The notes: generated by a model not told the origin, from the letters alone. Positions 1 to 8,761 are shown, counted from the stretch's first letter. The stretch: 64,000 nt of DNA from Pseudoalteromonas gelatinilytica (GCF_001641615.1 NZ_LRRU01000023.1:186001-250000); one strand, 5' to 3'. Translations and numbers: made by a program.

Positions 1-339
1 TGCTTACAATACAATTTGGCTGTGAAAGTTGTGTCGTTGAATAACCGTTCACTGGGCATGGTACGTCAATGGCAAGATATGATGTATTCAGGTCGTCACT
101 CATCATCTTACATGGAATCACTTCCTGATTTCGTAAAACTAGTAGAAAGCTATGGCCACGTAGGTATTCGCGTTGATCATATTGATGAGCTTCAGCCTGC
201 TATTGAAAAAGCCATGTCTATTAACGACAGATTGGTATTTTTAGATATCTGTGTAGATGAAAAAGAGCATGTTTACCCAATGCAAATCAAGCTAGGGGCA
301 GTCGATGATATGTGGTTACGTAAAGGAGTAAAAGCATAA
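1..339 (+). CDS. ilvI: Acetolactate synthase III large subunit, C-terminal part (5' truncated by window edge)
   Basis: The frame is already open at base 1, so only the last 112 residues of this ThDP-dependent enzyme are present. It condenses two pyruvates, or pyruvate and 2-oxobutyrate, in the first common step of valine, leucine and isoleucine synthesis. The stretch NNRSLGMVRQWQDM, the following YSGRHS and the near-terminal EHVYPMQI closely resemble the C-terminus of enterobacterial IlvI rather than IlvB or IlvG. The stop codon overlaps the ilvH start by one base (TAATG), so the two subunits are translationally coupled. The apparent TTG start at base 16 is only a codon inside the gene. Confidence 0.95.
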   Translation, partial: CLQYNLAVKVVSLNNRSLGMVRQWQDMMYSGRHSSSYMESLPDFVKLVESYGHVGIRVDHIDELQPAIEKAMSINDRLVFLDICVDEKEHVYPMQIKLGAVDDMWLRKGVKA

Positions 340-836
340 TGCGCCGTATTTTATCAATCTTATTAGAAAACGAACCTGGCTCGTTATCGCGCATTGTAGG
401 CCTATTTTCACAGCGCGCTTACAACATCGATAGCCTAACTGTTGGCACGACTGACGATCATTCACTTTCGCGTATTACCATTACAACCATGGGTGATGAT
501 CGCATCGTTGAGCAAATTACTAAGCAAGTTAACAAACTGGTAGATGTTCTTAAGATTATTGACTTAACCGAAATGGCGCACATCGAGCGTGAGCTATTAT
601 TGGTGAAAGTTTTTGCCCAAGATGAAACCACTCGTGCAGCGGTAACGCGTGTTGCTGATGTGTTCCAAGGTGCTATTTTAGATATGGGCCGCCACAGTTA
701 CACACTGCAACTTGTAGCGAGCACAGAAAAGGTTGAATCTTTCCTTGATACCTTGCGTCACGAGTCAGACATTATTGAAGTTGTACGTTCAGGTGCGGTT
801 GGTATTGGTCGTGGTGATAAAGCGTTAAAGGCATAA
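339..836 (+). CDS. ilvH: Acetolactate synthase III small (regulatory) subunit
   Basis: A 165-residue protein, close to the 163 residues of E. coli IlvH. It activates the catalytic subunit and gives it valine feedback control. Residues 2-75 form the ACT domain (RRILSILLENEPGSLSRIVG, then SLTVGTTDD), and residues 80-160 the small-subunit C-terminal domain (IERELLLVKV, then FLDTLRHESDIIEVVRSGAVGI). It starts at the ATG that overlaps the ilvI stop and is followed by a strong terminator, so ilvIH ends here. Confidence 0.96.
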   Translation: MRRILSILLENEPGSLSRIVGLFSQRAYNIDSLTVGTTDDHSLSRITITTMGDDRIVEQITKQVNKLVDVLKIIDLTEMAHIERELLLVKVFAQDETTRAAVTRVADVFQGAILDMGRHSYTLQLVASTEKVESFLDTLRHESDIIEVVRSGAVGIGRGDKALKA

Positions 837-870
837 GCCTTTTTCGCTAACGCGACAAAACGTAAGATAC

Positions 871-896
871 AAAAAAAGGGCTATAAGCCCTTTTTT
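871..896. terminator. Bidirectional intrinsic terminator between convergent ilvH and hupB
   Basis: A run of seven A, GGGC, a five-base loop (TATAA), GCCC and six T. The structure is near-symmetric, so it can end transcripts from both the plus-strand ilvIH side and the minus-strand hupB side, which converge here. Confidence 0.9.
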
Positions 897-918
897 CAAT
901 AATTAGTAAGTTACCCTA

Positions 919-1194
919 TTAAGGATTAACTTGGTCTTTAAGACCTTTACCCGCTTTAAAGCTTGGGATAGTTGCTGCTGCGATTTGGATTTCTGCACCA
1001 GTTTGTGGGTTACGGCCAGTACGCGCTGCACGCTCTTTTACTGAGAAAGTACCGAAACCAACTAATGCTACTGAGTTACCTTCTTTAAGAGAGTTAGTAA
1101 CTGCGCCAGTGAATGCATCTAGTGCACGAGTTGCTGCCGCTTTTGAGATTTCTGCATCAGTAGCAATTTTTTCAACTAATTGAGCTTTATTCAT
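919..1194 (-). CDS. hupB: DNA-binding protein HU-beta
   Basis: A 91-residue nucleoid protein that bends and compacts DNA as a dimer. The N-terminus MNKAQLVEKIA, the VALVGFGTF turn and the DNA-binding arm RTGRNPQTG are diagnostic of HU. The sequence follows E. coli HupB (ISKAAA..ALDA, VKERAARTG) more closely than HupA. A longer open frame reaches 1248, but the ATG at 1194 has an AGGAA ribosome-binding site and gives the standard N-terminus, so I chose it. The gene stands alone with its own terminator at 871-896. The 204 bases upstream (1195-1398) presumably hold its promoter; no clear box was identified. Confidence 0.96.
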   Translation of the reverse strand: MNKAQLVEKIATDAEISKAAATRALDAFTGAVTNSLKEGNSVALVGFGTFSVKERAARTGRNPQTGAEIQIAAATIPSFKAGKGLKDQVNP

Positions 1195-1398
1195 TGTTAG
1201 ATTCCTATTCGTTATTATTTTGCCTTCGCAAAACCTATCTTTATGCATTTTTGAGAAGTTAGCAACAGCAAATTGCTATTTTTACGTAATTTATTCAAAA
1301 ATGACTACTATTTAACTATCAATCACAAGGTTAGTGACATCAGTATTAATAAAGACTTAATTTAACTACCATCACAAAAATTTATGATAGCCAAACCA

Positions 1399-1932
1399 TC
1401 ATTCAATTTTCTCGATAACCAAGGTAACTTCCCCGACCTCAAAGCCAAACTTATCAATAGCGGTACGGTTAATCAAGCGTGATTGTGTTACCAAGTACAT
1501 CCAATCATCGAAATTTACCACTAAAGTACTATCATCGTACGGAAGCTCGACAGAATATGTCCAATGGAACACACTGCCATTGCTGTCACCTTTTGCTTCG
1601 CCAATCACATCTGATGCAGTCCCTGTGATACTGCCATCATCATTAATGGTGATATACCAAGTACGCGTTTGCTTTTCGCCGTCATCATAAACAAATTGCT
1701 CGTCAATCACTCCCTGATTGCCGTTCCAAGACGCTTGCATATCAACTACCAGCTTACGGGTTAATTCACCTTTGTGGTCTTGTACAACGCCGTAGGCTTT
1801 GAGCTCACCGCTAAAAAACTGCTTAAAGTCAAACTTCGGCTCTGTGCCCTGATAATAATCAACATCTGGTGCAGAGCAGCTGGTAATTAACAGTACCATA
1901 GCAAAAATAAAGAATGCTTTGAGCTTAATCAT
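1399..1932 (-). CDS. DUF3833 family lipoprotein, last gene of the ChrR-type block
   Basis: A 177-residue protein with a lipoprotein signal: a basic start (MIKLK), a hydrophobic stretch and the lipobox LITSC near residue 19, so it is probably anchored in a membrane facing the periplasm. The remainder resembles the DUF3833 family (DFKQFFSGELKAYGVVQD near the N-terminus, W/F-rich beta pattern), whose function is unknown. The ATG at 1932 is chosen over an upstream in-frame codon because GGAGGGA lies five bases before it. It overlaps the upstream chalcone-isomerase-like gene by eight bases. DUF3833 genes are recurrent members of sigma/ChrR-controlled clusters. Confidence 0.82.
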   Translation of the reverse strand: MIKLKAFFIFAMVLLITSCSAPDVDYYQGTEPKFDFKQFFSGELKAYGVVQDHKGELTRKLVVDMQASWNGNQGVIDEQFVYDDGEKQTRTWYITINDDGSITGTASDVIGEAKGDSNGSVFHWTYSVELPYDDSTLVVNFDDWMYLVTQSRLINRTAIDKFGFEVGEVTLVIEKIE

Positions 1933-2422
1933 GTTTCCCTCCAATAAGCTGTTTACGAAGTGATGGTTCAGACGTGTCGGCGCTTAACCAAATTGCTAAA
2001 AAGTTGTCAGCAAATTTATTATCATCGATCTGACCTAGCTCTTTGTCATTAAAGTAAAAAGTACCAATTCCTTGCTCGTTTGTTTGAAACGACAACGAAT
2101 CGTTTTTTTTGATATCAGGCCAAAGAGTTAATAATTGTTTATCGTAAGCACCTACCATGTCATTAAGCTTTAAATGTTGCCATTGCTCGTTGGTTGCTTT
2201 GACGATATCTTTCGCATCGAAATCCCGCAAATAGGTGAGTGTAAGTTTGCTGGGGTGTTGGCCAAACTGATACGAACCCGATGGGGTCTCTAATTTGGCG
2301 TTATACACATCCCAAAACAGATACTCCATCTTGGCCTGGCCCACTGTTTTAAAGCCATTTGCATACACACCTGCACAGAACGATAACGCAGCAAATAAAC
2401 TTAAATTAAGTGATTGTTTCAT
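1925..2422 (-). CDS. Periplasmic chalcone-isomerase-like protein
   Basis: A 165-residue exported protein. The first 22 or so residues form a signal peptide (MKQSLNLSLFAALSFCAGVYA). The mature part (VGQAKMEYLFWDVYNAKLETPSG, then LTYLRDFDAKDIVKAT, and a C-terminal FLAIWLS) resembles the bacterial chalcone-isomerase-like family, thought to bind lipids or fatty acids rather than flavonoids. The start is the ATG with AAGGG seven bases upstream; the in-frame TTG just before it is less likely. A TGATC-N17-CGTA motif immediately upstream (2455-2480) suggests a sigma-dependent promoter of its own. The 3' end overlaps the DUF3833 lipoprotein gene. Confidence 0.8.
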   Translation of the reverse strand: MKQSLNLSLFAALSFCAGVYANGFKTVGQAKMEYLFWDVYNAKLETPSGSYQFGQHPSKLTLTYLRDFDAKDIVKATNEQWQHLKLNDMVGAYDKQLLTLWPDIKKNDSLSFQTNEQGIGTFYFNDKELGQIDDNKFADNFLAIWLSADTSEPSLRKQLIGGKHD

Positions 2423-2454
2423 CAAATAACCCTTAAAGTTGTATTATTAAACAC

Positions 2455-2480
2455 TACGAAAAACCACTTAAAACTGATCA
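2455..2480 (-). promoter_or_regulatory. Predicted ECF-sigma (RpoE/ChrR-type) promoter for the chalcone-isomerase-like/DUF3833 pair
   Basis: On the minus strand TGATC (2480-2476) is followed after exactly 17 bases by CGTA (2458-2455). The spacing is the same as before the sigma gene (11051-11026) and the LON-domain gene (11692-11667). The -35-like box overlaps the DUF2878 stop codon, and the predicted start would lie about 20 bases before the ATG at 2422. The assignment rests on the repeated motif. Confidence 0.65.
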
Positions 2481-2972
2481 TTCAGCCGCTAAAAATCGCT
2501 TATTTATAGCGATTATAGCCATAAACATACTTGCCCAACCTAAGCCATAAACAAGCCAAAATTGCCAAAGAACAAGCTCAGTATTAAGTACTTCAAAGCG
2601 CATTCCAGCGTAGTAACTAGCAGGAGCAAATAACACACAAACACCCCATGCAATATACCAAGGCAGCTTTTGTAGGAATTGCATCGAAGTATTAATGGTT
2701 AAAAGCAGTGCTGCCCAAAGTACAGCAAGCCATAAGGGAAAGGGGCTCTCTTTAAAGGCAAGTAAGTTTAAGCTGCTGGCAAGCCATTCGTAGCCGAGTG
2801 CGAGAGGTAAACCACATAAAAGTAGCCAACTATCTTGCTGACGTTGCTTTGATAGGTAAATCATCAAAGCAACAACAGCTAAAGCGGGTATTAGAGAGTT
2901 GCGCTCAAGGAGTAAGGCCATAAACCATACTCCTTGAAACAAAACAAAGTTAATAATCGAGCGCGATATCAT
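2478..2972 (-). CDS. DUF2878 family integral membrane protein
   Basis: A 164-residue protein with about five hydrophobic helices and little else, placed in the inner membrane. The start NFVLFQGVWFMALL and the late CVLFAPASYYAGMRF segment resemble DUF2878 proteins, which have no assigned function. The ATG at 2972 is preferred over the upstream in-frame codon because DUF2878 proteins begin just before the NFVLFQ segment. It overlaps the end of the cfa-like gene by 23 bases, which implies coupled translation. DUF2878 commonly accompanies the cfa/DUF1365/FAD genes found here. Confidence 0.78.
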   Translation of the reverse strand: MISRSIINFVLFQGVWFMALLLERNSLIPALAVVALMIYLSKQRQQDSWLLLCGLPLALGYEWLASSLNLLAFKESPFPLWLAVLWAALLLTINTSMQFLQKLPWYIAWGVCVLFAPASYYAGMRFEVLNTELVLWQFWLVYGLGWASMFMAIIAINKRFLAAE

Positions 2973-4212
2973 CGCCAGAATGACCAAAACGAGGTTTACG
3001 GGCAACTAAATGCACTGTACTGATAGCACGGGTTCTAAACGCACCTTCACAGTAAGCTAAATAAAATAACCATAAACGATAGAATCGTTGGTCAAATTTG
3101 ACTTTATCTATTTCAGGCCAGCTAGCGACAAAGCGCTCGCGCCAATCAGCCAATGTTCTTGCATAGTGAACGCCAATATCTTTTACACTATGCACAACCA
3201 TGTCTGTTTGCTGCTTTATTTGCTTATTCATTTCATCTAAACAAGGCAAACAACCACCCGGGAAGATGTACTGCTGGATGAAATCGGAATTTTTAAGGTA
3301 GTGGCTGTAACGCTGATCAGCTATGGTGATTGCTTGAATAAGCATTGCACCACTGTCTTTTAATAAAGACTTACATTTTGCAAAAAAGCCAGGCAAATAC
3401 TCATGACCGACAGCTTCAATCATTTCGATTGATACAAGCTTATCGTACTTGCCGTCTAAGAGGCGGTAATCCTGCTTTAATAAAGTAATTTTATGCTCTA
3501 GGTTAAGCTCTTTAACCTTTTGTTCCACATAAGCATGTTGCTCGTCAGAAATTGTGGTCGTCGTTACATGGCAATCAAAATGCGTTGCGGCATAAATCGC
3601 AAAGGCGCCCCACCCTGTGCCAATCTCAATCACCGAATCACCTGGTTGTAAATCAACCTGCTCACAAATCAATGCTAGTTTGTGCGCTTGGGCTTGTTCA
3701 AGGCTAGCTTGTTTTGACGGATAAACAGCACATGAATACAACATTTCGTCACTTAAAAATGCACTGTATAAATCGTTGCCTAAATCATAGTGCGCCGCAA
3801 TGTTCTTTTTTGAACCACTTGCTGAGTTTTTATTTTTAATGTGATTAACTCGGTGCGCAATGCCACTTAAAAAGGCAAATTTTTTCTCGAATGCATCTAA
3901 CTGATCTTGGTTTAAAGCGAATATTTCAATAAGTTTAGTGAGGTTGTCACAATCCCAATAGCCAAGAATATAAGCCTCGCCGGCACCCACACTGCCAGAT
4001 AACGCAAAAGACTTATACATAGCAGCATCATTTACCGTGACCGTTGCGTGTAAATCACTTGTAATGTCACCGAATTGCTCTTTTTGATTACCCTCTTTTA
4101 GGGTAATGCAACCGACATTGATACTATTGAATGCACCTATTACCAGTTTTTTATAAAGTTTTGTCATCCAGCCGGTCGTTGGGGCTTGTGTTAAATTTGA
4201 TACTTTTTCCAT
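2950..4212 (-). CDS. cfa: Cyclopropane-fatty-acyl-phospholipid synthase family methyltransferase
   Basis: A 420-residue SAM-dependent enzyme of the Cfa/mycolic-acid cyclopropane synthase family, which methylenates or methylates unsaturated acyl chains of membrane phospholipids. The SAM-binding motif VIEIGTGWGAFAIYAA, the preceding NIAAHYDLGNDLYSAFL, MLYSCA and the late FIFPGG-type segment (YIFPGGCLP) are typical. The start at 4212 is chosen for its AGGT ribosome-binding site six bases upstream; it lies four bases after the DUF1365 stop. In the RpoE-ChrR regulon of Rhodobacter a Cfa-type gene is a core member, so lipid modification under photo-oxidative stress is the likely role. The exact acyl product cannot be read from the sequence. 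Confidence 0.9.
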   Translation of the reverse strand: MEKVSNLTQAPTTGWMTKLYKKLVIGAFNSINVGCITLKEGNQKEQFGDITSDLHATVTVNDAAMYKSFALSGSVGAGEAYILGYWDCDNLTKLIEIFALNQDQLDAFEKKFAFLSGIAHRVNHIKNKNSASGSKKNIAAHYDLGNDLYSAFLSDEMLYSCAVYPSKQASLEQAQAHKLALICEQVDLQPGDSVIEIGTGWGAFAIYAATHFDCHVTTTTISDEQHAYVEQKVKELNLEHKITLLKQDYRLLDGKYDKLVSIEMIEAVGHEYLPGFFAKCKSLLKDSGAMLIQAITIADQRYSHYLKNSDFIQQYIFPGGCLPCLDEMNKQIKQQTDMVVHSVKDIGVHYARTLADWRERFVASWPEIDKVKFDQRFYRLWLFYLAYCEGAFRTRAISTVHLVARKPRFGHSGDDIALDY

Positions 4213-4216
4213 CACA

Positions 4217-4993
4217 TCACCTAGTTGAATTCTCTTGTTTGCCCGAGTGGCCAATAAATGGCACACGTTTGCAAAACAACTTCAAAGCATGAAGGTAAAT
4301 ACCTTTAAAAATACTTAACGTCATAGCCGGAAACTGTTTAAGCACGGCACTAACCTGCTCTTTCGTGAGAGGGTGCTTTTGCAAACGCAGGGTTGCATCA
4401 AACAAAAGAGTGTCGTCTTTTTTATTTTCAATATGAATCATGGTGTTATCAGAATTCATTCTAATATGCCAATGATAGTTCATATCTAAGTTCATGAAAG
4501 GTGATACGGAGAAAACCTTTTTAAAGTTCACTTTTTTTTCAAGGGGTACGACATAATAATGACGTTCATTCCAAGGCGTGTTACTGACTTCAGCAAGCAT
4601 GTGAGTGAACTCGCCATGACTAGTTTGAAAGAAGAAAAAGTTAACCGGGCTAAAATAAATTCCTAAACAGCGCACCTGTCCGAGCATAAAAACATGGGTA
4701 AATTCATCGTCAATGCCAAGCTCTTTAATTTTATTAAGTGCACGCTGTTTGAGTGGCAGTTGCATATCGGTTTGAAAATTAAAATAGTCGCTCTGATTAA
4801 ATTTAAGCGCCTTAAAGCCACTTGAGCCAAGCCAAGGGTGAACACCATTAAGTTCATCAGGCTTAGCTAAATCAACCCACATCATATAAAGCGGGTACTT
4901 AAAGTGATGCTCTTTGACGGCAAAGCGCCTGTGGCGAACATCACCTACATATATGGCGCTATTCAAACTCGACTCCGAGTTGCTTTGCCACAT
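4217..4993 (-). CDS. DUF1365 family protein
   Basis: A 258-residue cytosolic-looking protein. The start AIYVGDVRHRRFAVKEHHFKYP, then YFSPVNFFFF and SPFMNLDMNYHWHI match the DUF1365 family, which almost always sits between an FAD amine-oxidase-like gene and a Cfa-type methyltransferase, as here. No catalytic function is established, but the conserved neighbourhood argues for a role in fatty-acyl modification. Its 5' end overlaps the FAD gene by 35 bases and its 3' end is four bases from cfa, so all three should be made together. Confidence 0.87.
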   Translation of the reverse strand: MWQSNSESSLNSAIYVGDVRHRRFAVKEHHFKYPLYMMWVDLAKPDELNGVHPWLGSSGFKALKFNQSDYFNFQTDMQLPLKQRALNKIKELGIDDEFTHVFMLGQVRCLGIYFSPVNFFFFQTSHGEFTHMLAEVSNTPWNERHYYVVPLEKKVNFKKVFSVSPFMNLDMNYHWHIRMNSDNTMIHIENKKDDTLLFDATLRLQKHPLTKEQVSAVLKQFPAMTLSIFKGIYLHALKLFCKRVPFIGHSGKQENSTR

Positions 4994-6215
4994 TTACAGC
5001 ACTTCTTACACCATCTTCGTGGAAGCCGTTGTACCAATAAGCACCGCAAAAATAGCTATTATTTTTACCGTCTATAAGAGGCTTTTGCTGCTGTGCGGCA
5101 ATCGACTGTTTATTAAATACCGGATGATGATAAGTAAACTCACGCAGAATTTTGTCTTTTCTAATGCCGTCAAGGTGATTAAGCGTGACACAAAATTGCG
5201 TGTCGCTTTGAATGCCTTGCAGAATATTCATCTGATAAGTTACAACAGCGGCTTTATCTGTGTTGTTATTTAACAGGTAATTCCAGCTCGCCCATGCGGC
5301 TTTGCGTTTTGGTAGCAGTGTAGTATCTGTGTGTAGTACCACTGAATTAGCCGTATAAGGTATAGCTGAGAGAACGCTTTTTTCGTCCTCGCTTGGGTCT
5401 AACAACAGCTTTAAAGCTTGATCTGAGTGACAAGCAAACACAACTTTATCGAATGTTTCACTGTGGCCATCATCAAAATGAACATGCACACTGTCATCTT
5501 TTCGAGATACCGAGCTGATATTACTATTTAAACGAATTTTATCAGCAAAACCTTGGATCATAGGTTTAATGTATTCGCGAGAGCCACCCGGAATAACATA
5601 CCACTGCGGGCGATTAGTGATATCCAACAAACCGTGGTTATAAAAAAACTTAACAAAAAACTCTACACCAACTTGCGCCATTTCTTTAATGCTTGTTGAC
5701 CAAATAGCAGCGCCCATCGGCAAGATATAATGAAAACGGAAGAACTCGTTAAACTCATGCTCGTCTAAAAACTCGCCTAGGGTTTGATTTTCTTTGTAAT
5801 TTTGTCCAGCATGCAATGATTTACACACATCATTAAAGCGAACAATGTCTTTTAAAAGTTTCCAGAATTTAGGGCGAAAGATATTGCGCTTTTGTGCGAA
5901 CAAGCTCCAAAAAGTATGGCCGTTGTATTCAAAGCCTGTTTGTTCATTATGCACACTAAAGCTCATTTGGGTCTTCTGACGCTCGATACCCAAACGCTTA
6001 AGTAGCTTTTCAAAATATGGGTAAGTTCGGTCGTTAAAGACAATAAAGCCAGTATCAACAGCGTACTCAACGCCATCAACTTTTACGTCTATGGTTGCAG
6101 TATGGCCACCTATGTAGTCGTTTTTTTCAAATACGGTTACATCGTAGTGTTTATGCAATAGGTGCGCACAGCTTAAACCCGCTATGCCAGATCCAATAAC
6201 AGCCACTTTTTTCAA
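4959..6215 (-). CDS. FAD-dependent amine-oxidase-like protein (NAD(P)-binding Rossmann)
   Basis: A 418-residue flavoprotein. Near the N-terminus VAVIGSGIAGLSCAHLL is the dinucleotide-binding GxGxxG fold, followed by an acidic strand end (TVFEKND) and GGHT. The C-terminal NSYFCGAYWYNGFHEDG is the second FAD-binding motif of this family. A TTG start at 6215 is chosen: AAGGA lies eight bases before it and TTGA overlaps the stop of the preceding SDR gene. An upstream ATG at 6245 would add ten residues of no family resemblance. Together with DUF1365 and cfa it forms a conserved trio associated with singlet-oxygen regulons; a desaturase or oxidase acting on modified acyl chains is plausible but not shown. 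Confidence 0.88.
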   Translation of the reverse strand: MKKVAVIGSGIAGLSCAHLLHKHYDVTVFEKNDYIGGHTATIDVKVDGVEYAVDTGFIVFNDRTYPYFEKLLKRLGIERQKTQMSFSVHNEQTGFEYNGHTFWSLFAQKRNIFRPKFWKLLKDIVRFNDVCKSLHAGQNYKENQTLGEFLDEHEFNEFFRFHYILPMGAAIWSTSIKEMAQVGVEFFVKFFYNHGLLDITNRPQWYVIPGGSREYIKPMIQGFADKIRLNSNISSVSRKDDSVHVHFDDGHSETFDKVVFACHSDQALKLLLDPSEDEKSVLSAIPYTANSVVLHTDTTLLPKRKAAWASWNYLLNNNTDKAAVVTYQMNILQGIQSDTQFCVTLNHLDGIRKDKILREFTYHHPVFNKQSIAAQQQKPLIDGKNNSYFCGAYWYNGFHEDGVRSAVNVAKQLGVEFE

Positions 6216-6922
6216 CGTGATAATCCTTTTGCAAGCTTCAGCCAAAGTGGCGTAGGAAGCATTCTTAAAAATTTTAAAATGAAAGTAAAACGGTGTGGAA
6301 AGTGCACTTCTTTGCGCCTTTTCGCGACCCCTTTATAAATATAATTTGCCGCTTTTTCTGCACTCACCGCCATAGGCATAGGAAAGTCATTTTTATCTGT
6401 AAGCGGCGTTTTAACAAAACCTGGGTGAACTAAAGTGACATCGATATCGTTTAAATCAACCGCTAAGCTATTAGCTAAATAACTTACACCGGCTTTAGAC
6501 GCACCATATGCTTGGCTGCGCGGTAAGGGTAAGTAAGTCACACTAGAGCTTACGATGACTAGCTGACCACCGGACTTTATTTTTGGTAATAACGCCTCAA
6601 GGCAATAGCCCATGCTGAGCAGGTTGGTCGTGATCACCCGTTCAAACAAGCTACTGTCAAAATTGCGAGCATCATCAATGTATTCACAATTGCCGGCATT
6701 AAGAATAACCCGGTCAAATTCTGTATAAGCCACTGTGCTCGAACGAATGTCTTGAAGGTCTGTTGCATCAAATTGGCAAGACTCAATATTTTGATGTTGG
6801 CTCAATTTAGCAAGCTTTTCTGAATTTCTACCGCATGCAATGACCTGCTCATCGTTGTCTGCATAAAGCGTTGCTAATGACTCGCCAATACCTGAGGTTG
6901 CACCTGTAATTAATGTCGTCAT
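6212..6922 (-). CDS. Short-chain dehydrogenase/reductase
   Basis: A 236-residue classical SDR: TLITGATSGIG is the NAD(P)-binding glycine motif, NAG follows at about residue 76, and the catalytic set is Ser (VIVSSSV) and YGASK (Tyr and Lys). The substrate is unknown. It overlaps the SnoaL-like gene by one base at its 5' end (TAATG) and the FAD gene at its 3' end (TTGA), inside the ChrR-type block. The C-terminal region has extra hydrophobic residues (FTFILKFLRMLPTPLWLKLA) that could associate with membrane. Confidence 0.9.
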   Translation of the reverse strand: MTTLITGATSGIGESLATLYADNDEQVIACGRNSEKLAKLSQHQNIESCQFDATDLQDIRSSTVAYTEFDRVILNAGNCEYIDDARNFDSSLFERVITTNLLSMGYCLEALLPKIKSGGQLVIVSSSVTYLPLPRSQAYGASKAGVSYLANSLAVDLNDIDVTLVHPGFVKTPLTDKNDFPMPMAVSAEKAANYIYKGVAKRRKEVHFPHRFTFILKFLRMLPTPLWLKLAKGLSR

Positions 6923-7368
6923 TATGCACTCGCTCTTTTGTCGATGTATTTCACAGCTGAGCCGAGTACAGGAATATGCCTGTAAAGCATAGCGCCTACG
7001 TCAAAATAGTCGCGGTGGTTAATTATTTTATCGCCAGAAAATTTTAAACGACTATGACCTGCAACCGAAATCGCTTGGCCTTTGTTTAGCTTTGGATGGC
7101 GGTAATGCATAGTCCAATAAATAAATGCAGTGTCGTCTTTACCCTCTGCATTTTCAGTCACATAGCTGTCTTCGATAGCAAATTCACAAGAAAGCACATT
7201 GGCATAGAGGTTTTTAAAATATTCACGCAGCTCCCCAAGACCATTTACCGCATGCAAGGGATCTGCAAACTGGATATCAGGATGATAAATTTCATCCAAT
7301 AACTGTAAATTGTCTTTATTGAGTGTTTGATAAACATCAATAAACCTATCAAGGATCGCCTTGTCCAT
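6922..7368 (-). CDS. SnoaL/NTF2-like domain protein
   Basis: A 148-residue protein with the small cone-shaped NTF2 fold pattern: helix ILDRFIDVYQTL, then YHPDIQFADPLHAVNGLGELREYFKNLY, and a final strand set ending in VGAMLYRHIPV. The family includes polyketide cyclases, isomerases and many uncharacterised ligand binders, so no reaction is assigned. It starts two bases after the photolyase stop and overlaps the SDR start by one base. Confidence 0.82.
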   Translation of the reverse strand: MDKAILDRFIDVYQTLNKDNLQLLDEIYHPDIQFADPLHAVNGLGELREYFKNLYANVLSCEFAIEDSYVTENAEGKDDTAFIYWTMHYRHPKLNKGQAISVAGHSRLKFSGDKIINHRDYFDVGAMLYRHIPVLGSAVKYIDKRASA

Positions 7369-7369
7369 G

Positions 7370-8761
7370 TCACACCTTAAATGCGTTTAGCGCTCGCTCT
7401 CGCGCGGCTTTATGATCAACAATTGCTGGCCAATAACTGCTCGACTTACCCTGTTTCGCTAAATAATCATGCGGAAAATGGATTTGTTTGGCAGGTATTT
7501 TTTCCAGCTCTGGTAAATATTTACGGATAAATTCACCATCTGGATCAAATCGCTCGCTTTGGGTGATAGGATTAAAAATTCGAAAATACGGCTGAGCATC
7601 ACACCCCGTACTTGCAGCCCATTGCCAGCCACCGTTGTTAGATGCAAGGTCGCCGTCTATTAGGTGCTGCATAAAAAAACGCTCGCCTTTACGCCAATCA
7701 ATTAATAAGTGCTTGGTTAAAAAGCTCGCGACCACCATGCGTAAACGGTTATGCATCCAGCCAGTTTGCAGTAGTTGCCTCATTGCAGCATCAACTAACG
7801 GGTAGCCTGTTTTACCTTCGCACCATGCTTTAAAGTCGCTGTCATCATCACGCCACTTCACGGCGTTGTATTTCTCATTAAAGTTATCGTATTTATTTAG
7901 GTTTGGATAAATCGCGATAAGATGGCGGTAAAACTCACGCCAAATCAATTCATTAACCCAACAAAACAAGTTACTTTTACTGCTACGTAGTACATCAGGG
8001 TGACGCTGCTGGATCAGTGCCAATAATTGATGAACGCTGACAATACCAAGGGCTAAGTAAGGGCTTAAACCCGAGGTGCCTTTAATGCTTGGGATATCTC
8101 GTTGGTCTTGATATGTTGCGAGTTTTTCTTCAATAAAGCGCGCGCAAACGTGGCTGAGCGTGTCATCATCAACAGGCCATTTTTCTGAGCTGCCGTCTGA
8201 GGCCAATAACTCACTTGGCTGCCACTCAATGGGCTCAAACATCTGCGGTGGTTCAGCAAAATAAAAGTGGGTGTCTTGATAAACTTTTAGCCATGCATTT
8301 TTAAATGGCGTAAATACTTTGAACATCTCACCGCTTTGATTTTTAATGCTTCCCGGCGGCGCAATCACATCACCGTCGTATGCGTAAAAAGCAATCCCAT
8401 TGCTGTCAGCGTGCTGTAAAAAGGCTTTATCTCGGTTTACTTCGTTAAGCTCATATTCGTTGTTGGCGTAGACATTTCTTACTTGATGTTGCTCGCAAAA
8501 TGACGCTAATTTTTCAACACAACCGGCATAATCGGCTGCATCAATAATGTGTAATTCAATACCTTTACTGGCTAAAAGCTCACCTAAAAAGTGAAGCCTA
8601 CGCTTTAATAAATCTAGCTGAATAGCAGCCACATCATGCTTTTGCCATTGCTTTTCAGTAATAAAAAACACTGCATTTCGGCAGCCATTTTCGATTGCCT
8701 GATACAAGGCATCGTTATTAAAAAGGCGCAGATCGCGCCTAAACCAAAATAATGTGTTCAT
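7370..8761 (-). CDS. phrB: Deoxyribodipyrimidine (CPD) photolyase
   Basis: A 463-residue class I photolyase, which uses blue light, FAD and an antenna cofactor to split cyclobutane pyrimidine dimers. The N-terminal antenna domain starts NTLFWFRRDLRL. The C-terminal FAD domain shows WVNELIWREFYRHL, AAMRQLLQTGWMHNRLRM, DGDLASNNGGWQW and the FDPDGEFIRKYLPEL loop. Length fits E. coli PhrB (472). It overlaps DUF523 upstream by one base (TAATG). Placement under a ChrR-type sigma factor fits a light-damage response. Confidence 0.95.
   Translation of the reverse strand: MNTLFWFRRDLRLFNNDALYQAIENGCRNAVFFITEKQWQKHDVAAIQLDLLKRRLHFLGELLASKGIELHIIDAADYAGCVEKLASFCEQHQVRNVYANNEYELNEVNRDKAFLQHADSNGIAFYAYDGDVIAPPGSIKNQSGEMFKVFTPFKNAWLKVYQDTHFYFAEPPQMFEPIEWQPSELLASDGSSEKWPVDDDTLSHVCARFIEEKLATYQDQRDIPSIKGTSGLSPYLALGIVSVHQLLALIQQRHPDVLRSSKSNLFCWVNELIWREFYRHLIAIYPNLNKYDNFNEKYNAVKWRDDDSDFKAWCEGKTGYPLVDAAMRQLLQTGWMHNRLRMVVASFLTKHLLIDWRKGERFFMQHLIDGDLASNNGGWQWAASTGCDAQPYFRIFNPITQSERFDPDGEFIRKYLPELEKIPAKQIHFPHDYLAKQGKSSSYWPAIVDHKAARERALNAFKV

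Noticed and set aside
7522..7547. Fourth TGATC-N17-CGTA match on the minus strand
   Set aside because: It lies inside phrB in the strongly conserved FDPDGEFIRKYL coding stretch, so the bases are explained by protein constraint, and the nearest downstream start is 140 bases away.
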